A DNA stretch of 64,000 nucleotides from Ypsolopha sequella (taxonomy: Eukaryota > Arthropoda > Insecta > Lepidoptera > Ypsolophidae), in NCBI GenBank assembly GCA_934047225.1, contig OW203989.1:18699977-18763976 (forward strand), written 5' to 3'. Within the stretch, counting starts at the first letter, position 1. Each line of letters begins with the position of its first letter. The notes under the pieces are model-generated. The model searched no databases. It saw only the letters and a program-made list of their open reading frames with translations, and was not told the DNA's origin. The translations under genes were made by a program, and so were the position numbers. This document shows positions 32,090-42,680 of the stretch, piece after piece.

Positions 32090-33890
32090 TAACATTACAT
32101 GTGTTGACTCTTGTGAGAACCCTTTTCCAAACATCATGCACCTGACAATACTCCGGCAACCAAGGTAAGCTGTCGGTGAACGTAGAGTTCAGAAATTTTA
32201 AGTTGATTAAATATGGGTACCATGGCTGCGTCGGCCAATATGGGATAACAAGAATACCTTTAGCTTTGTCGTTAGCAAATTTTTATTTTTAGAATGAGAG
32301 AAAATGGTGGAAATCCATAAAAGTAAAAAATGCGACCATGGCACTGTGAAAGCGAATAGAAAAAACATCTGGATCTTTGTGCCATGATATATATTTCTCG
32401 GATTTTTTTTTTTTTATTCGACTATCGAAGGTACCTATTTCGGGATATCCAAATTTAGATGGTATCCTTCTAAGGCTCTATCGGAGAATTCCCACTCGAT
32501 ATCTGGATGTATAAGTCTCGACTCAGCATCCGCAACAGCATTATCAGCCGAACTTATATACGATGCATATACATTTATCTGTCGAGCTTCACACCACTGG
32601 CATAAGTCTCGACGCCTGCGTCGGGTGGGGAAACTGTACACCGCCTATACGATTAACGTATGCAATCGCGGTTGTACTATCGATAAGTAATATAATCTGA
32701 CAATTGTGACAGTTATGGCGAAAACATTTAACCCAAAATAAACTGCCAAGATCTCTAATTCATTAATATGTTTCAATTGCTCTTCCGCACTCCACAATCC
32801 ACTAGCAATCTCTCCATCGCACGCGGCCCTCCATCCCCCCTTAGTTGAGGCATCGCTAAAGATTTACAAGGAGTAGAATGGTCTATTGACAGCTGCAGAC
32901 CACCAATTAAAATCACTAGAAAGATATTCAGTAAAGCCAGCTGTATTCGATAGCTGGGCATACCGATGTAAGCAGACCCAACAATTTTGCAAATTCGCAA
33001 ACTTTACATCTTTTAGCTTGCGGAATTTTTGTATATGTTTACGTACCATACAAATTTTTTCGAGAGACAACGTCACTTGAAAATTTTCGGAATGTATAAT
33101 GAAGCCTAAGAACTTATGATTAGTACTTGGCTTTAAGGTACTTTTGTCATAATTTATAATGAAACCTAAAGCTTGCAACAAGTATTTTGTATCATTTAGA
33201 TTATTTAAGCATGCTTTATAAATAGATTCTATAAGACAGGTCATCAAGAACGTTAAATTCATATAGTTCTTGGTCCCATATGTATTTTAAGTACTTTTTT
33301 GATTTATTACATATTTTAATTAAAAAATATGCGTCTTTAAAATCAAATATACTCATGAAACAGTTTTTTGTTATGAGTTTTAACACTACACATATCCTAT
33401 ATACACATATTTTCCAGTACACATAGCTATAATGAATTTGTTGACATTTTTTAGGTTTCGAATAAATCTATAACTACCGTTTGGTTTTGGGGTTAGAAAA
33501 ATACTTGATATGTATTGGCCCTCGCAGGGTTGGCATTTAGAAACGGCACCAATAGAAATTAAATTACTGATACTGATAACTTCTTTATAAAGTGTTTTTT
33601 CAGCTTTAGAATAAGATGGCTCTAAAGGCGTCTGGTACCGTACCACGGCCTGTGTAAAAACGATCTCATATCATTTTTTCCATGAAAGGATAGTTGGGTC
33701 ATCTGTGATTTTTGACCATTGATCATAGAAGTTAAAAACAATCTGCCGGCGTACTTTACCATGTTTAGCGACGGCTCGAGGGTAGGTCGGCTGCGAAGGC
33801 CTCGATGTGCCCGCGCGCTGCGGCTGGCTCCTCGAGAACTGGGCCGGCCGCGGGGGCGGTGGCGGCGGGGGGTGGGGCGGCGGTGCAAGC
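32090..33890 (-). pseudogene. DIRS reverse transcriptase and RNase H, broken
   Basis: The RT portion reads YAGRLF, PTILSW, VRYQTPLEPSYSKAEKTLYK, GAVSKCQPCEGQYISS and IFLTPKPNGSYRFIRNLKNV. It continues with MSIFDFKDAYFLIKI (first catalytic Asp, about 33350) and LGFIINYDKSTLKPS. Between YEFNV and the second Asp pair (LDDL, about 33245) about 60 residues of the usual PFG...YLDD stretch are missing, an internal deletion plus a frame change. The RNase H portion follows with IFSDAS (Asp, about 32860), HINELEILAVYFG (Glu) and NAVADAESRLIHPDIEWEFS. Downstream to about 32090 the connection reads VIPYWPTQPWYPYL. Multiple stops are present. Confidence 0.9.
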
Positions 33891-33910
33891 TTGCGTCATA
33901 GATGGTCGCG
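33740..33910. other. GC-rich island inside the DIRS element
   Basis: A strongly GC- and CpG-rich block (GGCCGCGGGGGCGGTGGCGG and similar) in otherwise AT-rich DNA. It lies at the junction between the gag-like ORF and RT and, on the minus strand, encodes an Arg/Pro/Ser-rich stretch (RRPTPRRHRPRGRP). It may be a low-complexity linker of the polyprotein or a separate insertion. Confidence 0.7.
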
Positions 33911-34012
33911 TCATAGTACTATGCTCGACTGCCTGCCTGCGACTCGGGGAGGCGGTTTCCAGTCAGGTTGAAAGGGCTTCATCTTTGATGGTGGAGGCTT
34001 CGCAACGTAATT

Positions 34013-34724
34013 TTACGAAGTGGCGGTTAAATCAGATCCGGATTTATTTATTGCCTTTGCAGTTTTCAAGGTATCAGCAAGGGCCTTCCCAAAAAGGAGA
34101 TTGCCAATGCTAGTCTTTTGGACTTGATCTTTCAAATCCTTCTTTAAAGTAAAACTGCGTCTGTTTATTGAATCCGTGTGTTGTCCGTCACACAAAATCC
34201 AACCGACATCCATCAGTAACTGCAAAAGGGCGGTATTTCTTTCTTCCATAGAAAGAACTAGGCTGATTACTTCTCCTAAGCAGGCAATCGCACTAGCTAT
34301 TTGCTTCTGTCTCTGTTAGAGTTTAGTTCTGTAAAAGCGTCCGCCATCTCCGGATTCAACTTTGGAGCATCAATAAGAGAGCAGTTGCCTGGTACTAGAT
34401 ACTTACTAAGTAACTCTTTTCGGATTTCTTTCGTTATCCCATTCGTAGATATATAATCAAAACGTACCGCAATATCGTTTTTCGGATCCGCAAAGACAGA
34501 TCCTCGCCTATTATTTCTAATAGTTTAGTATCAAGAACAGGTGTCTCGACCGCAGCGACGGTTTCATCGTTTGAGCCGATATTCGCATCTCCGTGCGTAG
34601 GTGATGCGCCGCCACCCCGTCGTCGCGTGACGTCACTATTTTGTGCCACTGATGCGGTAGCAACATTGACGGCAGAACCATTTCCATCTTGTATTACGAT
34701 AATCTCGTCCGCTTGATCCTCCAT
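34013..34724 (-). pseudogene. DIRS gag-like ORF
   Basis: The minus-strand ATG at 34724 begins MEDQADEIIVIQDGNGSAV. The frame continues with LDTKLLEIIGEDLSLRI and, after a one-base frame change, with NDIAVRFDYISTNGITKEIR, YLVPGNCSLIDAPKLNPEM and ADAFTELNSNRD. After a second change it reads IASAIACLGEVISLVLSMEE, TALLQLLMDVGWILCDGQ and LFGKALADTLKTAKAINKSG. This pattern is the usual first ORF of DIRS elements, thought to be a nucleocapsid-like protein. Two frame changes break it. Confidence 0.75.
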
Positions 34725-34772
34725 CACAAGATTCTCGTGATTGTAAATTTTCGCTGCCAGTAGTCGAAAAAT

Positions 34773-35228
34773 AAACGATTTTTCTTCAGCGAAAAAAGAC
34801 TAGTCGGTAGGCTAGTGCCCACACCGATAGTAAAGAAACAGCCCAAAGTACTGTTTGCAATACTATTTCCAGGTAGTGCAATTCCAAAGAAAAAACACGC
34901 AAACCTGTATAAACTTGTCTATTGATTGATAACAGAGATGGTACAGACCAAAGTACTGTCCGAGTATCTGTTGTATTCATTATGTTGTTGATAAAACTGT
35001 AAACGATTTTTCTTCAGCGAAAAAAGACTAGTCGGTAGGCTAGTGCCCACACCGATAGTAAAGAAACAGCCCAAAGTACTGTTCGCAATACTATTTCCAG
35101 GTAGTGCAATTCCAAAGAAAAAACACGCAAACCTGTATAGACTTGTCTATTGATTGATAACAGAGATGGTACAGACCAAAGTACTGTCCGAGTATCTGTT
35201 GTTTTAATTATTTTGTTGATAAAACTGT
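34773..35228. repeat. 228-bp tandem duplication in the DIRS leader
   Basis: Two units, 34773-35000 and 35001-35228, differ at only a few bases. Each starts AAACGATTTTTCTTCAGCG and ends GTTGATAAAACTGT. The duplicated stretch lies between the terminal repeat and the gag-like ORF on the minus strand and creates two near-identical open frames (NTTDTRTVLWSVPSLLS). It is a leader expansion and is unlikely to be coding. Confidence 0.93.
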
Positions 35229-35506
35229 AAAGGTTCACTACTTTTACACTCAAAAAATGTTCACCTGATAGGTGTATCAGCGAAGGCGTACAATTCCGTG
35301 AACCTGCGGGTGAAGGCAAAGTGGATTCTTCTGTTCGGTGTTTGCGACGACCTTTCTTAATTTTTCTCTCCAATTTCTTCAGTTTATGTGAAATATATTC
35401 TTACCCACTATGATCAGAATGCTTTCTTTTAAGCATTTCACAATCTTTACGGTTTCAAATACCCGGGACTTAAAAAACGTGCGGAACAGCCGAGCACTAA
35501 AATGTG

Positions 35507-35650
35507 AATGATGATCGGCGGTCGGGACAGTAACTACCTACAGACAAAAAAAAAAAAAAAATATGTAGGTAGATTGTTTTTTTCTTTCAACTATAGTGCA
35601 GGAATGGCCACACGATGTGTGATACTACATGTGTACTTATATCTAATCTC
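35507..35650. repeat. DIRS inverted terminal repeat, 5' side
   Basis: Inverted partner of 30548-30689. It includes GATGATCGGCGGTCGGGACA, the 16-A run and ATGTAGGTAGATTG. It is followed to 35672 by the end sequence ATCTAATCTCGAGGACGAAG, whose complement is found in the internal complementary region. Confidence 0.95.
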
Positions 35651-35671
35651 GAGGACGAAGCACGAGTATAA

Positions 35672-35992
35672 TAGTAGTTTATGTTACAAGGGCGCAAAGG
35701 AATAAAACGCCCGTGTATCATACAACATTTTTCAATGCATAGTGTGAGGAAATGAAAACAAATATAATCTTGTGAACTTTAAATTATAATTGGCTCAAAA
35801 GGACTGTATCCATAGCCGTTAAACGGTGTAAAAAAGTATAACGTCTATGGTACACAGGAAAGGCTGCAGGTTAGCCAACCATTGCAAATAAATTAAAAAA
35901 AAAATAATATTAAAGCCCTAGGGCAAAATAATCGACTTTCTGTTCGGTTTTGATGCATAAAAAGTGGGCCTTTACGAGCACATGCATTGAAA
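35672..35992 (+). mobile_element. Hairpin-headed repeat, copy 1
   Basis: Starts TAGTAGTTTATGTTACAAGG, followed closely by the near-complement GCCCGTGTATCATACAACA. The body then runs TTTTCAATGCATAGTGTGAG, TTGGCTCAAAAGGACTGTAT, AAAGCCCTAGGGCAAAATAA, TTCGGTTTTGATGCATAAAA and ends GCACATGCATTGAAAAAAAA. The head hairpin is shorter than in the other copies. Confidence 0.85.
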
Positions 35993-35999
35993 AAAAAAT

Positions 36000-36413
36000 A
36001 TTGGTTCATTTGCAGACAACTGATATTCAAAAGATGCTGCGGGTATATTTTTTATTACCCGAGGGTCTTGAAATACTAACAATGCCCAAAAGTTATTCAA
36101 ACCAAAGGATCTTACAATAACAAATCCTTCAACCCTAACGAATGATCTCGTAACAGATACTTTATCAGAGTTCTTAGAAAGTCGGAACGATCGACAAACT
36201 CGCGAATCAAATTATTAAAATTGAATGAAAGGCCTAATTGCGAAGAGCTAGAATAACGCGGTACAAAATTGGAATGTTTGCAAATTTGAGAAACCAGATT
36301 AATTTGAAGTAATCGCAGCGAAATTTGAAGATTCAATTCTGTTTCCCCTTGATAAGAAATTAAATTTTATGAGGATTTTTTATCGATATTATTTAGGGAT
36401 ATATTATAAATGG
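36000..36413. other. No recognisable gene
   Basis: A plus-strand reading shows several long stretches separated by stops (for example RNRYFIRVLRKSERSTNSRI) that could be a very old coding remnant, but I do not recognise it. Confidence 0.35.
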
Positions 36414-36768
36414 ACTTTAAGGTTAAACGTCAGTCTCTTAGCACAAAGTGCATAACTTAACTTTGTTTTTCTTGTTTAGAAGTTAAAAATTGAAAAACAT
36501 TTTGGTATGTGGCAATTAACGCCAATAGTTCCGTATTAGTGAGGTTTATAAAGCATGAGTTTGAAATTGTATGTACAATTAGTCATGATCTGGTCCAAAC
36601 AAAGTTAAAACAGCATTTTAAGTTGGTTTTGAAAAGATAATGACTAATTGTGTATACAATTTCAAACTCTTGCTTTATAAACCTCACTAATACTGAACTG
36701 TTGGCGTCAATTGACAGAGATCAAAATGCTGTTCTATTTTTAAAAACAGTAGCACGGATAAACGTTCG
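36414..36768. mobile_element. Palindromic MITE (AAGGTTAAACGTCAG family), more complete copy
   Basis: The left arm has TTTAAGGTTAAACGTCAGTC, TTTTGGTATGTGGCAATTAA and TAGTGAGGTTTATAAAGCA. The right arm carries the complements GCTTTATAAACCTCACTAAT and TTGGCGTCAATTGAC. The interior CAATTAGTCATGATCTGG is shared with the split copy at 19605-20465. The far right end is diverged. Confidence 0.8.
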
Positions 36769-36821
36769 TGGTTTTTATGGTGTTATTAGCTTAGGCTTTT
36801 ATATCTTTTAATCAATAATAG

Positions 36822-37262
36822 TAGTTTATGCTACAAGGGCGAAAAGGAATAAACCACGAGGACGATTTAAAACACGAGCGTAGCGAGTGTTTTAAACGTA
36901 AACGAGTTATTTGTTGCTCTTATGGCCGTGTATCATACTACGTTTTTCAATGCATAGTGTAAGGAAATAAAACAAATATAATCAAAGAAAACAATTTAAT
37001 TATGAAAGTTGAAAGTTACATTGTAACAGTTTTGCAAGTTAATGATTGGCTCAAAAGGACTGTATCCAGAGCCGTTAAACAATGGAAAAAAAAGTATAAC
37101 ATTTATGGTACACAGGAAAGGTTGCAGGTTAGCCAACTTCTCGTAAATAAAATGAAAAAAATAATAAAGCCCTAGGGCAAAATAATCGACTTTCTTTTCG
37201 GTTTTGATGCATAAAAAGTGGGCCTTTACGAGTACTTGCATTGAAAATAAATAAAAAAAAAA
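36822..37262 (+). mobile_element. Hairpin-headed repeat, copy 2
   Basis: Begins TAGTAGTTTATGCTACAAGG and has a longer head with ACGATTTAAAACACGAGCG against AGCGAGTGTTTTAAACGTAA. The same body blocks as in copy 1 follow, ending GTACTTGCATTGAAAATAAA and an A-rich tail. The extra insert between the arms and a stretch at 36985-37035 are specific to this copy. Confidence 0.85.
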
Positions 37263-37264
37263 CA

Positions 37265-38760
37265 TAGGCAATCATTGGGACTACCGACAGAAGTGAAAAC
37301 TTTACAACATAGTATGTCGGACAGGTCGCGAATCCATTAGATTTTCCTTTGGTACATGCTTTAAGATTCTCCCCTACCAAAAACCGCTCAACGCGCTTAA
37401 AGAAGTGTTCACTCCAAAAACCATATTATTATAACTTAATTTAAAATTCAGCGAACAGATCCATTCACTATTGCTCATGAAAATCTATTTCTAATAAATA
37501 ATAAAACAATAAGAAAAGCAGAGTCTCTTACAAAAACCTATGTAGATACAATGAGATGATATCAAAAACAATTTTTACCAAGCCTAGGTAAAAATAGTCC
37601 AAAACAAGTCGCCCTTTTTCAAAAGCCTTTCAAACAACGGCTTTGCATAGAAAATGAATATGTCCTCGATGACGTGATTCAGATGAAAAGACGATAAAGT
37701 GCGTGGACCTTTGAAGGAACACTGAAAGACGGTCCCTTCGGTGACCCGTTTCAAATTCCTCCTTGACTAATGGTTTATGCTGACACGTTATTCTGAAGAT
37801 ATATTAGATCAAACTCGATGACTTCCGTAAATTTATGATAGATATTTGCTTTAGTTACAAAACGCCAACGGTGCTCACGCTGCCTTAAACTTAAACATTT
37901 TTAGCACTGCGTGACCTTAACTCGCACTTACGTAACGTAACGCTTTTACACTCCGTGTGAAAATTAAAGCCATAAATGAAATTTTTAATTTTTGAAAAAC
38001 TCAACGGCCAAGGACTCACTGTAACAGCCAAGAAAAGACGTCGGATCTTAGTATGTAAACCATATCACTTGTGATATAAAACAGTAATGATACGAGGGTC
38101 AAATTTTGATGCCATACAAAAAGATTTTTTGTTTCATTTGTGCGCTAATGCATAAATCGATAAAAAATTAAAATAACTTTAACTGTCATCCGACCTATTA
38201 CTTCCTATTCATCTTAATATTTTGGGTAATCAACATGTTAAAAAATCCAACCAAGTAACCAAAAATTTTGTAGTTTAGGCTCAAAAACGTTCCATTTTCA
38301 TATGGATTTTTCTTAGATAACAACTTTTCTTTGAATTTAAAAACAGCGTTAACCCCGTGGTAGTTCATAAATATTTGAAAAAAGCGGTAGTCTGGTAGTA
38401 CGTAGGATATAAAGGATAACAATAATACGTCATGAGCTAGGATTTGAAATCGCGGCAAAATCGGCGCTACGCTCGGGCGCTAATTCAGGCCGTACAATAA
38501 ACGTATCGTTATGTACTAGGTATGTACTATCAATCATGAGTATTCATGATGTAACAAACCATATTCAAAAATGAACACGATTTTGGCCAAGTTACTAATA
38601 TGGTGCTTTGAAGCAAAAACCTATACAGGGAGTTAAGATGATGTTGCGGAAGCCATACGAACACCCTTTCGTGAAAATAAATAGAGAAATCGTGAAAAAA
38701 AAAAACTGTTGTTTCGTACATGTAAGTCGAATAGTTATGTAACTTTTTTATGGAACAGCA
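37265..38760. other. No recognisable gene
   Basis: Several minus-strand frames (38198-38458, 38530-38721) are short and carry no recognisable domain. I see no terminal repeats. Confidence 0.45.
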
Positions 38761-38764
38761 GATT

Positions 38765-39450
38765 TTTAGGGTTCCGTAGTACCTAAAAGGTACAAATAGA
38801 ACCTTTATGGTGAGACTCCGTTGTCCGTCCGTCCGTCCATCCGTATGTCACAGCCTCATAACTTTAGCGTCGTTAAAGATAAAGACTTGAAATTTGGCAC
38901 AAAATAGCATCAATTTGTACACATAACATAGTTTTAAAATTTTAAATTGATCAAAATATTTCCGATACAACAAAGAGAAAAAGAATTAAAAAATACAAAA
39001 TGGATGTCAAAGTGTAGATATTAAAGGGCTGATTGTAAATATTTACTATATTTACCTTTACTGTATTTACTCATTGATTTCGAGAAATATTTAAAAAACC
39101 ACAAAAAATTGAAATGTATGTATGTATTATCTCCAAAACTGGTGGACCAAAAATATGAAAAAAATGACGTTAATAGTGATTAAAAAAATTTAACATTGAG
39201 CAATATAAAAAAAAAAATAGGTTTTAAAAAGTTTATTGTGAAATATATAGTTTGAATATATTTGTTTGCGCATATTTCGAGAATTCCTGGGAAAACCACA
39301 AAAAAATGCTTGTGCCTCCTCTTCTCCAAAACTGGTAGACCGAAAAATATGAAAAAAAAACATGGTATATGCTTACGTAAATAAATAAATACGTAAAATT
39401 ACAGAAAAAATAAAGCGGTTGACAAATTCACAAAAACAAAATAACAACAT
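38765..39450 (-). repeat. GGGTTCCGTA-family repeat, copy 4
   Basis: Begins TTAGGGTTCCGTAGTACC and holds GTCCGTCCGTCCGTCCATCC, CATAACTTTAGCGTCGTTAA and ACTTGAAATTTGGCACAAAA. It then has two near-duplicate blocks with AAAACTGGTGGACCAAAAAT and AAAACTGGTAGACCGAAAAA. These are inverted relative to 17301-17960. Confidence 0.65.
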
Positions 39451-40700
39451 TAATTTTTTTATCTGACCAGCACTTGAACGGTTTTTTTTCGCAATTTGAT
39501 GTTTGGTTCCAAATTACGAGTATAGTAAAATTTGTTCGTATGGATGAGTACCATCGCCAGTTTTTGGCTTCTTCAACTTCAACTTAGCACCCAGTATAAG
39601 CAAACCAGGTATATGTGACGTGCTACTTATCCTGATCATACTGACTAATTTTTTATTCACGAATATCAATTGAAGAGAAAAAAAGATAACTCCTTACAAA
39701 ATTTAACACAATAACCAATTTCTATGGGTAAGTATTTCTTTTTCTTCACGTGGCGTGGTTGCGAAAGAAGTAAAACAAAAGTTACATTCGAAGATGTCGT
39801 TTAAAATTTGTATCACGTCACATATATACGTGTATTTACTATGGTCCTGATTAACCTCACGCTTCTTCCACCTTCATTAATCCAGAAAATCAGTGACAAA
39901 AACAAGCACTCAACTCCTTCCACGACACGCAAATGGAACATCTGTGTGGGATGACGTACAATCTTCCGCAATCCTAAAAACAAGGGACATAATCGTCGCC
40001 CGCGCCGCAAGTGCTCACAATAATTGATAAGCGCAGGGTCGTTCTGAGACAGGCTCGTAACTCAGCAAAACACTCATATTTCAACCCAGAACTTTCATTA
40101 AGGCGAAGTGGCTTCTGAATAGGCGAACTTTGTGCATTTTTCGCCGAAATCTGGAGGGAAAAGAAAGCCTATTTTTTGAGATAGCCACAATGTCGCTGGA
40201 TGAGAGTCTGAAAAAAGACTAATTAAGAACTTCTACTTTTGAAGGTTTGAACTTTGGACTAAATACAACAAAAATGTCAAGGCTTACCGCTTACTGACCT
40301 TAAAATTTATTATGAAACTTTCCTGTATTTTTATGTAGTCGAAGTTAATACGTCCGTCCTTGACTTAACTCAATAACGAATATACGTTTTTTTCTGCATG
40401 CAGGTTGACCTTGCAATGTTTTCCTTCACCATACAAATAGTTGCACATAGGTGTAGATTTGGTGTAACGCGTAAGCGTTCTCCCTATTTCTTTCTGTATC
40501 GAAGGGAAAAATATAGGATGCTTAAAATAAAGTTAGTCCTGTAAAATAAGTTAAGTTGTGTTACACTGAATCGACACCATTAATTCCAAAAAGCTTATTG
40601 TTACATGCTCAACTGTGCTGCTGTAACAGCAATCAAACTCAATGAAAAAAAATTGTGATGCTATGAACAGTGATATAATTATTGAAATTACCCGCACAGC
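39451..40700. other. No recognisable gene
   Basis: The 65-codon minus-strand frame at 39813-40010 is Arg-rich at its start but has no recognisable domain. The rest is AT-rich non-coding DNA. Confidence 0.45.
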
Positions 40701-40701
40701 C

Positions 40702-41176
40702 TTAAGGCGATTACCATCGCCAAATTAGCAGCCCGATATTTGTCAGCACAAATATCAACGGAAACGATATTGAAATAACGTTCATATCAGCGCGCAATGC
40801 ATAGTGGCTGTTACGATGCTCGCTGCGTCCTTGATAGGGCGAAATAGGAGTAAATTATACTTTTCACTTGGACGTGATTACTCGATTGAATAATCTTATG
40901 TTATGTTTATAGCTATAAAGTTTATCTATTTATCAAAGCATAGATGAATTCAATTGGCCAAACCACTCAGGAGCAGTAGGGAATTTGAGGTCAAAAAACA
41001 CCATTCAGTAAAAAAAAAATATCATGTAGAAGTTTTGGTGGTATAAAAAAGAAAAATGTTGCATATGCTGTCTAAGAGTTGATTATTCATAATACATTTT
41101 TTAATTATTTTTGGTTTGGCCATAAACGAGGAGTAGGCTTTAGAAAGTACCCATTTGGCAATAGTAAGGCCCTTAA
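40702..41176 (-). mobile_element. TTAA-flanked piggyBac-type MITE, copy C (intact, 475 bp)
   Basis: Starts TTAAGGCGATTACCATCGCC and ends GGCAATAGTAAGGCCCTTAA, with TTAA at 40702-40705 and 41173-41176. The interior is collinear with copy A (reverse orientation), including GATAGGGCGAAATAGGAG and GAGGAGTAGGCTTTAGAAAG. This is the reference copy that shows what copy A looked like before its inner insertion. Confidence 0.92.
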
Positions 41177-41179
41177 GTA

Positions 41180-42384
41180 CAGCCTTAAGCACTAATTAAA
41201 ATGCTGTATCACCACGTCCCACGAATGGAGATTTGGCGCATAAGATCAACATCGTGTGCGAATTGCGAATTTCTCAACACCTGTCATGAGTTCTCGCCTT
41301 AGAGTTATTTACAGAATCACCCCTCATCTTTGAGGTTATATTAGCTCTTATCCTGATGGAATAAGATATGTTTTTGCAAGTTGCATGTGTATGGAGAGAC
41401 TGGTAGCATTTCTCACGGATATTAAGCGGGAATCCTTGTTTGTTGTTGTAATGATTCATAATAAAGGTACGTAATTGCTCGCTTTATGTGAATTTGTATT
41501 ATGGTTTTACGTGTACGGTGTTTTATTTAAACGTCTTATGAATTACCATTTAGATTAAAGGTTTTGAATACGGTACACTTCATATGTCACAGTTATTTAA
41601 CGATGAAGAAAGCGTAGTGAATGCTGAAGAAACTGTACGATACAGGTATTGAAAGGTATAAAAGCAAGGAAAGTGACAAAGTGTTAATAGAGATGGAGAT
41701 GGCGTGGTGGCTAGCCGGCTAGCCTAGTTGGCTTCCACGATTTCTAAAACCACAATCACGCCTATACGGTAAAAATATTTGTATGTAAAATCAGAAAATT
41801 TAACTTGCAATATGATATAGATTTTCTATATCCTACGATTTTCTTAAAATATATTTGTTTAACATGATGTCACATAATAAAAATAAACATTTAACAAAAA
41901 AACACGGTCATTATATAACGATGTCAAGGTAATTTTATTTCCATGGGAGTTTGAGCTTTCTCTCTTCTGATTGGTCCGCGTTCGTGCTTCTGATAGATTA
42001 GCGTCATTTAACCAAGGAGGTCGAACGCATGAACGTAAGAAGGATCGGACACCGTGTCGCTAACTAATAACTGAATCACAACAATGGCGGCGGCTCAAAG
42101 TGCATGTGTGCGTGCTGGGTTGCCAACTGATACCAATTTCCCCAGAAAATAGTTTAGCACTATAAATAATACTATTGTCGCTTGATGGCGCTGTAATACG
42201 AATCTAAACCAATTCGTACAAACGACGCTGGATTTGGAGGGAACCCATTCGTTTTCACCTCTGCTCTCTCCAATTATATTTAACCAATCATTCCTCCATA
42301 CTTGGTTTCTTTTTGGAAGTCTAAAAAAAACACATCGGTATATATTTTTTTAATAATTAATGTAATTTAGACTACCTAACTTGC
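41180..42384. other. No recognisable gene
   Basis: The stretch at 41930-42270 is less AT-rich than its surroundings and contains ACAATGGCGGCGGCTCAAAG, but the following frame closes quickly. No domain is visible. Confidence 0.4.
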
Positions 42385-42680
42385 GCGTGCATGCCTGTGT
42401 CGAAATTTGTTTAGCTCAAGCCCTTTGGTGGCGTGGGTATTTTTTATCTGAGCGGAAAAATTTTACAAACAGACAGACGTTTCATTTCATCATATCTATA
42501 GAGATGACCAACTGAAACAACATCTATTGATCGACACACTATTTTAAACAAAAAAAGAATCATCCAAATCGGTTAAGAAATGACGGAGTTATGGAGCAAC
42601 TTACAAAAAAAATATGTGTAGAAAAAAAAACAGGTGAGTTGACAACTTTCTCTTTTTCGAAGTCGGTTTAAACGAAGATA
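42385..42680 (-). repeat. Lepidopteran-type repeat ending in ACCGACTTCGAAAAAG
   Basis: On the minus strand it starts AAACCGACTTCGAAAAAGAG and continues with GTTGCTCCATAACTCCGTCA, TTTCTTAACCGATTTGGATG and ATATGATGAAATGAAACGTC. The same ACCGACTTC ending marks 62993-63190. It is unclassified and non-coding. Confidence 0.6.

Larger units (their letters stand above)
30475..35672 (-). mobile_element. DIRS-type tyrosine-recombinase retrotransposon, near full-length, degenerate
   Basis: About 5.2 kb. On the minus strand the order is inverted repeat, duplicated leader, gag-like ORF, RT and RNase H, tyrosine recombinase, internal complementary region, inverted repeat. All hallmarks of DIRS elements are present, including a circle-junction-like internal region (30763-30886) complementary to both outer ends. 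DIRS elements replicate through reverse transcription and then integrate with a tyrosine recombinase instead of an integrase, usually leaving no target duplication. None is seen here. Each ORF carries stops or frame changes, so the copy is inactive. The right edge coincides with the start of the hairpin-headed repeat at 35672. Confidence 0.93.

Noticed and set aside
34786..35373. Two similar ORFs with TDTRTVLWSVPSLLS as a duplicated gene pair
   Set aside because: They arise from the 228-bp tandem duplication in the DIRS leader and are not part of the conserved ORFs of such elements.
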